Assembly (NCBI GenBank): GCA_000708835.1
Contig: DF237361.1
Location: 1-64,000, forward strand
Length of the DNA stretch: 64,000 nt
Reading direction: 5' to 3'
DNA from: Klebsormidium nitens
Lineage: Eukaryota > Streptophyta > Klebsormidiophyceae > Klebsormidiales > Klebsormidiaceae
This document shows, in pieces, positions 47,339-59,052 of the stretch. Each line of letters begins with the position of its first letter. Position 1 is the stretch's first letter. A program made the translations under genes and the position numbers. The notes under the pieces are model-generated. The model was not told the DNA's origin, searched no databases, and was given only the letters and a program-made list of their open reading frames with translations.

Positions 47339-50300
47339 ATGGACGCAGATATTGACCCCAGTTCCTTTGACCTTGTGGTGGTCGGCACGGGGCTCCCGGA
47401 GTCCATCATTGCAGGCGCTGCAGCGCAGGCGGGCAAGACCGTCCTCCACCTGGACCCAGCCGACAATTATGGTTCACACTGGGCCACCCTGCAACTGGAC
47501 ACGTTTGTGGAGTGGGCCAAGAGAGGCGGAGCAACGGCCCCTTTGAAATATGGGTCTGATGGGCCAGATTCTGGTAAGTTTCTAAAAGCTTCAGCCCTGG
47601 CATCAATCGATTTCATTCTCAACTGTAACGACGTTGTCCGCTTTGTCATATTCTTCATAGTTGCTTATTGAAATACTAGCAGCTGTGTGCACAACCTTGG
47701 TGCTAATCGGTGTCTACACCATCCTTCTGACACAACGTACACCGAGTTTCTCTAGGCGCAACCCTTGAACCCTTGGTTGCCAACCTTGACTTTGCAGGAA
47801 CGAATCCAACCCAAGCTCCCACAGCATCCGCCTGCCCTACAATGGAATCAGAACTAGAAGTTGTCCCTCTCGCTGCGTCTGCCCCAATCTTCAGCGACTT
47901 CGCTTTACAAGTGGGAGATGCAGCAACGCACTTGGCCAATTGCGTGCTGCCCCCTGGCGTTGAAGCTCCCAAAAAGTATGGGGTGGACCTCGCTGGGCCG
48001 CGGCTTGCTCTGGCGAGTGGGGCGGTCATTGACCTCTTGATCCAGTGTGGGGCGCACAACTACCTAGAGTTCAAGGTCAGCTGTCTCACTGATCCTTCAA
48101 CTTGAACAGCCCAGTCATCGTTTCACCCGGACAGCACGGGTAGTAAGCAAGATTGGGTACCTTGAAGTCCTCTCCTGGGAATCTTACAAGATTCTTATCA
48201 TTGAGCTTGGATCTTTGTTTGACTCCAAGTATGGGTTCAACATGCGATTTGTGCTGTATACTAAGGACGTCGCTCGTAGCTCAAGCCTAAGTATCGGAGG
48301 CCGCTGCTCTGCTGCAGGCTGTGGAAGGCAGCTTCACCTGGCGCAACGGCCAGCTAGAGCCCGTCCCTTCTTCTCGTGCGGACGTGTTCAAGAGCCGCTC
48401 GCTGAGCCTGGTTGAGAAGCGGCACCTCACCAAGTTCTTCAAACTAGTGACTGAGAGCAACATCGAGAGGGATCCCTCTGACGGCGGGGATAGTGTGTCT
48501 GAAGAGGACCTGGACATGGCTTTTGGGGCCCTCCTGACCAAGCACAACCTGCCGCCGTCTATCAGACAGTACGTTTGCGCTCCTGCAAATAATGAACGAT
48601 TTGAATAATTTTGAATGATATCAGCGACCGCGGGTTTCAAGTAGTGCGTGCGCTTGAACAAACAGAGCTTTAGGACCTGCACTGTTCTGTCATCTGAGCA
48701 CCCTCCTTTGGACATTTCGTTGGCACATCCGATGATTGTACATTACTGTTGGTGCTCTTCTGTGAGTATCAGAACATGTCTGTATCTTGTCTTCTTCCAG
48801 TCACTCTGCCGCCTCCATCTATGTGTTTCACGTTGTCGCAGGTCCCTGCTGTACTCTGTTGCCTTGCTCACCCACGACCAGGACAGTGGCCCCGCTGTTA
48901 CTGCCCGGGAGGGCCTGCGTGCCATCACAGCCTACCTGCACTCCGTTGGAAGGCAAGCGTCTCTTGCTGGTCGCTCAACCAGTTCCTAGCCCTTGGTTCG
49001 AAATACCACCTGACAATCTATGCGGCCATGCATTTCTTTGCGTTTTCTGGGAGTCACCGTCCTCACCAAAGCATTTGGGTCCGTCCTCTTCGTCAAGCCA
49101 AATGGACTCAAGCTTGCTCGTCTTGTTTCTCTTTCACGATTCGAGCACTCCTCTTTCCAGGCTGACGAGTTGTCTTCGTCTGCCCACAGGTTCGGTCCTG
49201 GCGTTGGCGCCTTCCTGTATCCCCTGTACGGAAGCGGAGAGCTGCCCCAGGCCTTTTGCCGCATTGCTGCCGTCAAGGGCGCCCTCTACGTGCTGCGGCG
49301 GGGCGTGCGCGCCCTTCTGCTCGACAAGGCCTCGCGCCGCCTCCGAGGCGTTGTCACGACCACCGGGCAATCGCTCCGCACGTCCAAACTCGTCTCAGGG
49401 CCTGGGCTTCTCGAATCGCTCCCAAAAGCAGAGACGCAAGCTGAGTCTCTCGGGACCATTCCCTTGGAACTATATAACGGTACGACGACGCCCTCAGAAG
49501 AGCGCTTCATCGCCCGCTTCGTTTGTATAACGGATACGCCCCTGACGCCCGGCCAGTCAAACATCCTCGTCACCTTTCCGTCCGGGTCGCTGTCCATGGC
49601 GCTGCCGGCGCATCCCGTGCGCGTTTTCCAGGCTGGGGAGAGTGCAGCCGTCGCTCCAGCGGGGCGCTTTTTGGTACAAGTTTCGACAATTGGATCGGAG
49701 GGCCGCTCTGCTAGGGAGGACTTGCAACCCGTGGCCGAGGCCCTGTTCGAGACGAGAGGAGACGCGGACGAGGAAAGCGGACAGGGGGAAGAGGCCAGTA
49801 ACAGGGCCTTGGAAGCAACTGATGAACAGGGAGCTTCGCGGGGGACCCGTGAGGCCGGAGGCGTTGGGGAACGGATTGAGCAAACGGGTAGCGATACGGC
49901 GGGGAATGGGGGAAGGCCTGCGGAGGAGAACGGGTCCTTCTCTTCAGGCTTAGGAGCAGCTTCTCCGGAGCCCAATTCTGGACCGACCCCTTCCCCCTTC
50001 AACGCGGATGTGCCGGGAAGCGGGGTCGCAGCCGAAGCGGGCATTTCCGGAACGGATGGGCAGCAAGTCCGGACGGTAGACGGTGCAAATTCGGACGGTG
50101 CTGCTGCTCAAACGTCCGAATTTCGGAAGCCCAGGCTGCTCTGGTGTGTGTACTTCAAGCAGAGAGTTGCGGCGGGGCAAGAGGTGAGGGGCGCGACGGA
50201 GTGCTTCATAACTGTCTCGTCTCTGGTTGAGACATTTGGATGCATTTGTTCTTCAGAAGATTGCCTGGACCTCGTCGAGAATCTTTTGAGGGCAGGCCTT

Positions 50301-51080
50301 CGCAATCTAGAGCGTTGTTAGGTAGGAGAATAGACAGACATACACACTATCCGTTATCAATCCACGAGAACCTGAACTGGCGTTTCGGAATGTCAGAGGA
50401 TCGGAAGTGGCACCTCTTCTTTCAAACTGTACAGTATGGGACCAAGGACAGACTTTGCGTTTAAGAGTCCCACAGTCCGGGCTTTTCCACGACGTCGTGA
50501 AAGATGGCGAGCAGTTTCCCTGTCAGCATCCATGCTTGAAAAGGACAGGTCTTCTCTTCTTACGCAGCTAGCGGAAGGGGACATCTACGTATGCGGCTCA
50601 CCTGACGAAAGCCTCACGTATGGACACGTGGCGGAGGAGGCGGAAACGGTGAGCGCCAAACGAAGCGGAAGGAGTCTCTGCTACGCTGCCAGACGACCTT
50701 GAGTGCGCAACGTTCTTCTCTACTCATCAAGTCAAAGGCGGCCGGCTTGAAAGGAACGTGGCAATAATGAAACTCAACCTCCAAATAAGATTCTTCCAAG
50801 GACCCCTGGTCAAACGTGCTCGTCAGCCCCGGTTTTGCTACGAGAGCAGCGCCTCTTTCGACTTGGAGCTGCGCTTGTACTTAGTATGGCAAATTCCAAT
50901 CTTCATCTGGAACCGCTGTCCTTACACGCTTTTCAGGAGTATCTGCGGCGTCTTCTTTTGGCTGATGGGTGTTCCTCCTTCCCCCAGGCTTTTAAGCGGC
51001 TGTTCCCAGACCTACCGTACTACCCTCCTCAAGCTCCGGAGCCGGAAGAAGCGCCCGACGAAGACGAGGCCGCGGAGTGA
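47339..51080 (+). CDS. REP: Rab escort protein (REP), GDI/REP family, 7 exons
   Basis: Exons 47339-47573, 47756-48075, 48318-48568, 48842-48952, 49190-50183, 50568-50648 and 50988-51080; 694 aa. The N-terminus has the GDI/REP nucleotide-fold motif VVVGTGLPESIIAGAAAQ and LHLDPADNYGSHWA, followed by YGVDLAGPRLALASGAVIDL, SSRADVFKSRSLSL and LVEKRHLTKFFKLV. FGPGVGAFLYPLYGSGELPQ is the family's most conserved block. The end DIYVCGSPDESLTYGHVAEE and AFKRLFPDLPYYPP is REP-like and longer than in GDI. REP presents newly made Rab GTPases to geranylgeranyl transferase II and delivers them to membranes. The intron after exon 4 starts with GC instead of GT. Exon 5 carries about 130 acidic, Gly/Ser-rich residues (roughly 487-615) between conserved blocks. 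Length is close to mammalian REP-1. Confidence 0.92.
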
Positions 51081-51147
51081 CGGAGCTGGAGGCACGGCTC
51101 TGGCCTGCCACATGACTAGTGCATCTTGCATAACGGGCAGGATGTGG

Positions 51148-51188
51148 AATAAGCACGCATTCTCACTTGAATAAGCACGCATTCTCAC
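51148..51188 (+). repeat. Direct repeat, 19-base unit AATAAGCACGCATTCTCAC
   Basis: Two perfect copies of the 19-base unit stand at 51148-51166 and 51170-51188, separated by TTG. They begin about 70 bases after the REP stop codon, probably in its 3' UTR. AATAA-like words inside the unit could matter for 3' end formation, which is only a guess. Confidence 0.85.
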
Positions 51189-51589
51189 GCAGCTTCGTCT
51201 CTCCTTTGAGGAAGACATCCGGTGAGGAGTTTGAGCGCAAAAAAGGGGTCGGTGATGTATGCGTACCGCACATGTTGCAAGCAACCGTGCATTTAAGGCG
51301 AAGACTCATGACAGCGGAGTGATGCATGTCGGAAATATAGTTGAGGATATGCAAAGCACCCCAAACGCCGTGTATGGCAATTAAGATTGCTACATTAGTG
51401 GCTCTGGCAGTCTGGTCTATATTCTGATGTACTTAGTACTCAACCACCTTGAAATCATTTACCCCAATTTCAATTGGTGTCTGGATCCTGCACACGTGCC
51501 AGGCGGGCCATGCGCGCTGCATCCTTAAGGAACCGTCCCTTCCCTCCCTCCTTGATACCTGCCACGCTAGCGCGAGCACGCGTGCGCAT

Positions 51590-51621
51590 GTAATGATTGT
51601 CGTGCACTGGACAATCATTAC
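51590..51621. repeat. Perfect 12-bp inverted repeat with 8-base loop
   Basis: GTAATGATTGTC at 51590-51601 is matched exactly by GACAATCATTAC at 51610-51621, with GTGCACTG between. The loop itself contains the palindrome GTGCAC. Weaker inverted similarity may extend outward on both sides. It could be a remnant of a small foldback element or a 3' end structure. Confidence 0.85.
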
Positions 51622-51931
51622 GGGCATGAGCCCCAATGTGCCACGCTGCCGGCTGGCCAGGCATGCATGTCCGTCAATTCCAATCTAGTTCAGTGACGTC
51701 CGCCCGTGGGTATAGGTGGGCCATACTAGGCCTCAATACAAATCCTGTCATGGTCCGACTGTGGTGAACAGAGCTGCTTATCGATATCAATAACGGTTTC
51801 GATCACGTCTGGCATGACATCCTGACTTTAAGCGTCAGGGGTTCACATGCAGTACTGCTCACTTTTCTGTGGTGATCATCGCTATCCTGTAGCGGGCACG
51901 GTAAGATGCATGAGGTGCAATGGCAACCTCG

Positions 51932-54900
51932 TTATGACGATGTTCGCGAGAATACACCATACAAAGGGTTCGACTGTGTTGCGACCTGCTTCTCTTTCAA
52001 GCCTTTCCTTTTCTCCTTTCTCTGCCCCGACGTTGCATCCGGTTGCAACTGCGTTTCATCTTGCTCCTTTCTCGTGGTTCCGCTCTCTTCCTCTGATTGC
52101 ACCTCGGGTCTCAATCGCGTTCTAACTTCCTCCACTCCCGTGGTCTCGCGGTCCTTCTTTCTTCCCACCATCAAGTTCACCTCGCTTTTCAACTGCAATC
52201 CATCATTTGTGCCCCCGCTTGTGTCCCTTCTCCACACACGCCTCGTGTCAGGTGTCGACCGCTTGTCAACCTGCTCCCCTCCACCAGTTTCGCTCGGGTC
52301 GTCCCGCGACGCCCACTTTCCCTTCACTCGCCGCGCCGACCGGGGATCCACGCCCGCCTGCTCCCTCCTCAGCAGCGGCTTCGCCGGGTCCAGGCCCAGC
52401 CACGTGGCAGCCTGCGTGAAGGTGGGCGCCGTGATCCCGGACTGGCACACCTCCGCAAACGTGCCGTACGTCTCCACTTTGGCGACCACCTCCCGCCCCG
52501 GTTCCAACTCCAGCGTCGCTCGCCCGCCGCAGCCCAGCTGACCCTGCAATCTCAGGGCCGCCTCCCAGTACGCATCCGCCAATTCAACGCTCGGAAATTG
52601 CACGAGCGCCGCGCGCGCGTCGAGGCGGCCGATCTTGTGGCCCGCCTGCCCCTGCTCCGCCGCGATCGCGTCGCGGATCTGCTCGTCCGAGAGCGTGTCC
52701 GGAAACGCCCACAGGAGCAGGACGTCCGGGCGGTGCTGGGCCCACTTGCCGCGGTGCATGGCGTCGTGCTCGGCGCGGCACGCGCGCACGTGGCCGTTCC
52801 GCAGCAGGCTGAAGGACGCGCGCGTGTTGTGGATCATACCAGCGTACAGCAAGTTGGCGGTCCTGGGGGAAGACGCGGGATGATGATTGGGCCAGGACTT
52901 GTGAGCTGCAGGATTAGTAAGCTAACCACCCCAGAATCTGTGGGGTTGGTTTGAGGGTTTCAGGTGGGTCCGGTTGTGAGGCAGATTCATCTTGGAAATG
53001 GGCTTTAGCGTTTGCTAGCAGCCTTCAATACTGAGGCTCACTGTTGCTAGGATCCGGCCTTCTTACAGGCGGCAGCGAGATGGGCTGGAATGAACAATAA
53101 CAAAAGCGATGCAGGCGCAAGGATGACCGGCCCCGGAAGACAACGTCGGAAGTCACTGCCAAACCAGATACAAAAACGTACAACGATTGCGAAGCCGGCT
53201 TGAGAGTAAGGCAATGCTGCAGCTTCGAGCAGCCCGCCGATGATCCCTTTCTGCGGCGAGGATGGTGATGATGATGATGGAAAAAACAAAAGAAAAAAAA
53301 GGAAAGAGAAAAAAAGATGGTCTGAGCCTCGGGCCCGGTGGGCTCACGCGGCAAGCTGCTTCAGCGGCTCCGTCGCGTCCCGTCCTTTCCCGGATCTTCC
53401 GGAGCCGTCCTCCGCGTTCTGTCGCGGCGCCCACATACTGTGCCGCCCTTGGGTCAGTTCGGGCAGGCGGCGCAGCTCGCCGGGCTCGACGCCCCGCCGC
53501 TTGGCCAGCCGCGCAAACAGCAGGCCCGCGGCGAACGCGTCCAAACCGCCGTCGTGCTTCGCGGTGCCCGAACGCATAGCCGGGGACGGCAGGTCGGGCA
53601 GGCTGAACAAGGGGACGTCACGTAACGTCAGCGAGAAATGAACAGCTTGCAAGGATTGGGGAAGGAGTCGAGCTCACTTGACGACTGCAGAATGTGTGAT
53701 CGCATCAGTATCAGATGTTAGGAAAGCCCTGCTTGCCAGCTGTACTGGCGGTATCAACCGTGAACGACAGAAGTCCAAGCGGCCATCCTGGAAAGAACAA
53801 CTGCTCGTGACACGATATCGTTCGCGTCAGAAGAAAAGCGCAGTACGTGATCAGGTTCAGGCGCAGACGAAGCAGCTCACTTTTCAAAGCCTTTCGCTTT
53901 CTTGACCGGTACGTCGTAGTCGTTGGTCCGCTTGAACAGGTGGTACAGGCTGGTGAACTTGCCCCAGCCGTCGGCCATGCCGTCGCTGAACACCATGTGC
54001 TTGGTGTCGAAGAGGGCCGGGAACCGGGAGCGCACTTCCGCGGAGAACTCTGGCGGGGTGGGCGGCACGCCGGGACCGAACTTATCCAAAATGTGCATCA
54101 GATCTGCGCGGGAATTGGAAGCAGAGGTCACCCCGAGCAACGCCGCCCGATGGTGGTTTGGCTAGCGCTCTTCGGTACGGCAATCTGAAAGCATTTGTAT
54201 CATGCGCTTGTCGAAGCTTCTGAGTGCGAAGCGAAGCGTCTGTTTTCTGGAACCGCACCGACTAAGACTTTCCTCTACCTCTCACGCAGTGCTTTGTCGC
54301 CAGGCCGCTGAAGGACACCCCACAGACTCGCAGCGATCGACGAGGGCACACTGATGCTGAACAAGAAGCGCCTTCACACTTTCACTGCGACTGCGTTTAC
54401 CCCCTTACCGTTTCACCCTTTCCTCTAGCTCTCCTGCGCTTCTTGGTCACCAGGCGGCTTACGCAAGCCCGCAGGTTCACAGCAATAGCTCAAGACACAC
54501 TGGTGTTGCTCTCTCAAATCATTGCAAGTGCGCGCCTCGCCTCACCAAGCATGCAGTTATGGCCCACAAGGAAGGCGGGCCCCCCTGCCAGCTCCTCGAC
54601 GACCCGCTTGAACCCGGCGTTTTTGTCTATGTACGCCTGGGTCTGCGCCTCGATCTCTGTTCGCAGCCGCGCTTCCTGTGCGGTTTTCTCTTCTTCGCTC
54701 TCCGCGTATACAATCTCCAGCGTGCATCTCAACTTGGCTTCCGTGCCGGCCCCCATCTCGTAGGTGTGCGCGGCGGCATCGTTCAAAGTGACCGGCACTA
54801 CCATCGGGAAGAGACGGCGCAGGGCCTGGGTGGGGCAGAAGCATCCAAGAAGTCAGTTTGCGGGCTTTGTGCCTTAGTTAGCATGAGGACGGGGAGGCTT

Positions 54901-56706
54901 TTCTGCAATTGCCTTTCTAATAGCTTTGAGCAGGTGGAAGATTGAGAGCTCGCCTTGATTGCCGTCTCACGGATAATGTGCCAGTGACTATAGATTGAAG
55001 AATTGGCCGCAGTAAAGTTACTGAAAAAAAGCAAACGAGAGCCAGACTCAAACTCCACATTTCGGGGTATCAAGCTACCATGCCGTGAGCAGCATCGAAG
55101 TATCACAGCTGCGCGCCGAAAGCAGGCTCTTCCTCACCTCAACAATCACTCGCCTTTGCAGCAGGGTCAAGGAGGGTAACCGAAGTCTCGATGAAGGCGC
55201 CTCTTCATGCGTTGAAGCAGCAAGGATCGCGCCATGCCATTCTGAGATCTGATGAACCATCTTTTCGATGGAGATGGTGTCCTCGGGGGACAGATCACCG
55301 TACTCGTGGTCCCGGAAAGAGGCCGCCTCCCGCAGCTTCCGATCCAGGTGCAGCTCCTTAAAGGAGCGCTCCCCATCGTCGGACAGATACGGAATGCCTG
55401 CGCAAGGCAACAATCAGGCTTAAGCATGAGATGATGCAAACTAACAGTGACGAACCTACTTCATTTTCAAGCACATCAGAATTTGGAATGAAGGTGATAA
55501 TGCAAAGCCACTAGTGGGGGTTCCATTAATGGAGTTGCAAAGATGAGCTATTCAAAACTTTTGCTGCACCTCGACCCCGCACATTGAGATGGCCTAAGAA
55601 AAATCTGAAGGCCTGGGAAAAGCAGAAAGAGCACAACATTGCGCCTCACCATTGTTCAACGATTCTGTCATCTCGATCCTGTTGAGCAACAGGAACTTCA
55701 AGGAGGCCGCCTCGCAGTAGAACGAGGGGGTGTTCTTGACAGGGGGGCTGATCAGGAAGTTGAATGGAGACACCTCAAAGCGGCCCTTGCCTGGCTCCCA
55801 CCGGAAGGGACACAGGCCAACTTGCAACACCACAAAGTTGGCGGCGCTCTGCTTCCTCTTGGCGTAGATCGTGTCCTTGTTGTCAAACTCGCCCATCTGC
55901 TGCCACGGCGCGGCGTTGATACCCGTGTATTCAAGGTCAAAGGCGACAAAGTCCGCTTCTCGGATTGCCTGAAAGACTCTCGGCAAGCTGTCCTGGAACG
56001 TGTGGCCCCGTATGCGCGTGTAATCAAGTAGCCCTCTAGGTTTCGATCTCGCCCCACCCGGCGACTGCCTCTTCTGCTTCGGAGCCGCCAGTCCCAAACC
56101 TGCTGCTCCGGTGTCTGCACCACCACTGGTCCCTGAGCTTTGCATGCTGCCAGTCTCAGGCGGCGTGTCAGAGGCCTTTTCGGCGTCCTGGCTGACTCCA
56201 TCGCTTGTGACCGCTTCTGGAAAGTTGTCTTGAGCGATGGATGTGGTGGTGCTGGGCTCGACCGGTGCTACATCGTTGCTGCTGATGCTGCTACATGACC
56301 TGACCGGAGCCCATGGCGGTTCTCTCAAGAAAAGGTGACTCTTCCCAACCCAGGGCGCAGCAACGCAGGCTCGTAAGGAGCTCGGGGCCACAGATTTCTG
56401 AGGCGTCAGCGATTTCTCTTTGTGTGGGACTGCAGGCACAGCTAAGTGGTGGTAGTGTCGTCCATGTGACCTCCCTGCGCGAAATGCAGCTTTCAAAGAG
56501 GCCGCGTCCACAACAGCTTGGTGGGCAAATGAAAGTGCGCCTAAAGGCACTTGCTGCACCCGACCATCAGAAGCCCTTTTGAGGTTGGTTGCCACCGACT
56601 GGATGCGGTTCTTGTTTCGTCCAATGGGTGCGAATGTTTGGAAAGCTCTCCGGTTGAGAAGAAGGTTCAAGGTCGCTGATGCGCGAACAGCACTATACGA
56701 AAGCAT
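51932..56706 (-). CDS. PARN-type poly(A)-specific ribonuclease, probably mitochondrial, 6 exons
   Basis: Exons in transcript order: 55650-56706, 55138-55397, 54546-54825, 53881-54103, 53348-53602 and 51932-52862; 1001 aa. The first 100 residues are basic and nearly free of acid, like a mitochondrial presequence; about 240 residues precede the nuclease. All four DEDD metal ligands are present: Asp257 and Glu259 in FVAFDLEYTGI, Asp533 in GHNCMLDLMHILDKFGP, and Asp628 in HDGGLDAFAAGLLF, with His623 five residues before as in human PARN. The Asp533 codon is split by an intron. An RRM-like domain (RPDVLLLWAFPDTLSDEQIR) follows, then a charged disordered tail of about 170 residues. PARN enzymes shorten poly(A) tails; Arabidopsis AHG2 acts on mitochondrial mRNA. 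Plastid targeting is possible. Divergent from AP-3 sigma. Confidence 0.9.
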
Positions 56707-57344
56707 GCCTCCCGGGGCGCAAAATCAGAACGCTAGCATCCCCTCTTCTGGTGGCCGCAGTTACCTGACAATTCAGGGACTCACCTACCGTGCTAGCCCA
56801 TCTGACACTTTAAGTTTAACTGAGGACAGCTCCAATCCTAAGCTAGGCGCAGGAGGCGAGGAACCTCGGTGGCAAAATGTGGAACTAGATTCAGAGCCCA
56901 ATGGCTCTGGTTCATACTCCGGGTTTCTCGGCGACAACTGTAGCCAGTAGGACGTAGGCACCCGTCAAATTCACCAGGTGTCGGGGATCCCCCAGGCTCA
57001 GAATGGGAGAGTCAGGACTCAGAAGCTAGAAGCTCTCGAGTCTTCACCCCTTCTTCACAAGGAGGATTCAGGGCAAACTCAGCGGCTAAAAGATGGAGGA
57101 AGATTGAGAAGGAAGAAGGACGGTCTAGGTTTCTTCTGCTAGGTGCTCTCCTGTACTAGAAGCTGGGATCAGCTCTTGAGTAGTAGCTTAATTGGCCAAA
57201 TTGGGGAGGATCCACTAGCTGCGCTTTGTGGCATTGACGTGGCGCCAACATCGTCAACGCCAATCTCTTTCCTTAATCAACTGGATCTGGCTCGCAGTTT
57301 GTCATGAAGCGCAATCGCGGCAGGTGGATCAGAGGCCAGTGAAA
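56707..57344. other. Divergent promoter region of PARN and AP-3 sigma
   Basis: About 640 bases between two start codons; no clear TATA box. The plus-strand frame at 56705-56950 is rich in Ser, Gly and Asn, opens right at the PARN start and has no splice support, so I do not call it a gene. Confidence 0.5.
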
Positions 57345-59052
57345 ATGATCAAAGCGGTCCTAATTATCAACAATGTTGGGAAGCCGCGCCTGACAAAGTT
57401 CTATGAGCCAGTAGTAAGTCATTCTTGCGACTTTTAAGAAGCAAAATTGAATCTGTTGCTGGGGTTCATGTGGAATCTTGCCTGCTTGAATGATATCTCC
57501 GTTTCCATAAGTTGCTCCTATCAAATGTGTTATCTGTTTCCTATGTGGCAATATAAGATGAGAGCTCTCAGCAGCAGGACATGGTTGCGAGCAGTGCTTG
57601 CATTGGCCATTGCATCAGGGTTCGTGTCAGCATTGGCAACCTCCAGAGCGATTATCAGCACCTGCCCCTCTGACGAATTGTCGTCTCTGGGTCCGCTCAA
57701 GCATTGACCGTGAAGGGTGGTCAGGCCCTTCATGGGTCCGCTCAAGCATGTCACTCGCTTCAAGAGCAGGTGCAGGATTACGGTTCAATCGGTTTCAAAA
57801 GGGACTGTGTGTAAGTGATACGCTCTTAAAGTGTGCAGGTTCCTGAGAAGCAGCGTGAACTCATTCGCACAACCTACTCGATCCTTTCAAAGAGGGCGGA
57901 TAATCTGTGCAGCTTTGTTGAAGATGAGAGCGCTTTTGGCAAGGTGAGCGCAGCACTGCAAAGAGGGCACTCCCAGAGGATATTAATGGCAGCTCTTGAG
58001 AGGCTTGGTCAAGACAGGAGACAGTACATGCTGCTCGCATGTTTAGGTTGCAAGTCTTTTGTAATGATCCAGAAGATATGACCTTGGCGCACAGCAGCTA
58101 AACACAGCGATGAAATTCAAGCAGGTGATTCAGGAGAATTGATGACCATGCAAGGTGCTGGAGCATTCAGCCCCTCAAAAGCCTAGACCTCTGAACTATG
58201 CAGGGAACGAAGGTGGTGTACCGTCACTATGCCACACTCTACTTTGTGTTCATTGTTGACAACACGGAGAGCGAGCTAGGCATCTTGGACCTCATCCAAG
58301 GTGAGTGAATACAAATCTGGAGCCCTCACAAAAAGCGACCTCTTCTGTCCTGCTCTTCCACCTTAATATTCAAACTGATTGAGTCTGCTCTTGGATCAAG
58401 ATCTGCTCATTTCTGCCTGGCAACATTCAAAAATGAGAGGTCCTTGCTGTGTTGCTGGTTCCAAACAGCCAGGGTTGCATTCTGCTTGTTCTTTGCTGTC
58501 GGTTTACACTAGTTTATAGCCTTCGGCAGGTCACCCGTCCGCGCGAACCTTTAGGCCCAAAATTCTTGAAATGAACAATCCTCATAAGCATCTTTCAAGA
58601 TTCCTCGCAAATAAGTATACGGATATCTGACCGCTTCCACTCATAAGCCAACAGGAACTGCTCGGCTTGCTTGCCGCTTGCCACAAGCATTTTAATGACG
58701 AGGCATCTTCCACTCCAATCTTGAACTTTTAAATGCTGCCTCAAAGTTTCCCTATTGACCAGAGTGGGGGCAAGAAGAAGCTTTATATGGCTCCTATCAA
58801 CAGCAGGGTAAAAGACGATTTCATAAGGCTCCAGTTTACCGCAAGGCAAAAGAAAGCTTTTGAATGCCGCCCTCTCTCTATGCAGTATTCGTGGAGACAC
58901 TCGACCGCGTGTTCCAGCACGTGTGCGAATTAGATCTGGTGCACAATTTCCCGCGCGCTAATGCCGTGCTGGACGAGATCGTGATGGGCGGCCAGGTGCT
59001 CGAGACCAACAGCGCCGATGTGGTCAAGGCACTCAGCGACATGCAAAAGTGA
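57345..59052 (+). CDS. AP-3 adaptor complex sigma subunit, 4 exons
   Basis: Exons 57345-57413, 57839-57943, 58204-58300 and 58886-59052; 145 aa. The whole length is one longin-like sigma fold: MIKAVLIINNVGKPRLTKFY, then CSFVEDESAF, VVYRHYATLYFVFIVDNTES and ELGILDLIQVFVETLDRVF, ending in ANAVLDEIVMGGQVLETNSA. The RHYATLYFVF and GILDLIQVFVE blocks are shared with all sigma subunits, while the MIKAxLIxNN start and VLETN end favour AP-3 over AP-1 and AP-2. AP-3 sorts cargo from Golgi or endosomes to the vacuole without passing through the multivesicular body route. The protein is shorter than animal AP-3 sigma because it lacks the C-terminal extension, which plant forms also largely lack. Splice phases are consistent throughout. 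Confidence 0.93.

Larger units (their letters stand above)
51081..51931. other. Intergenic region between convergent REP and PARN genes
   Basis: No gene is visible. It holds a 22-base-period direct repeat and a perfect 12-bp inverted repeat, each annotated separately, and the two 3' UTRs. Confidence 0.6.

Noticed and set aside
48988-49000. tRNA B-box-like GGTTCGAAATACC
   Set aside because: It lies in the REP intron with no A box or foldable cloverleaf around it.
56579-56950. Plus-strand frame overlapping the PARN start
   Set aside because: Part is antisense to the PARN presequence and the rest is Ser/Gly/Asn-rich with no splice or family support.
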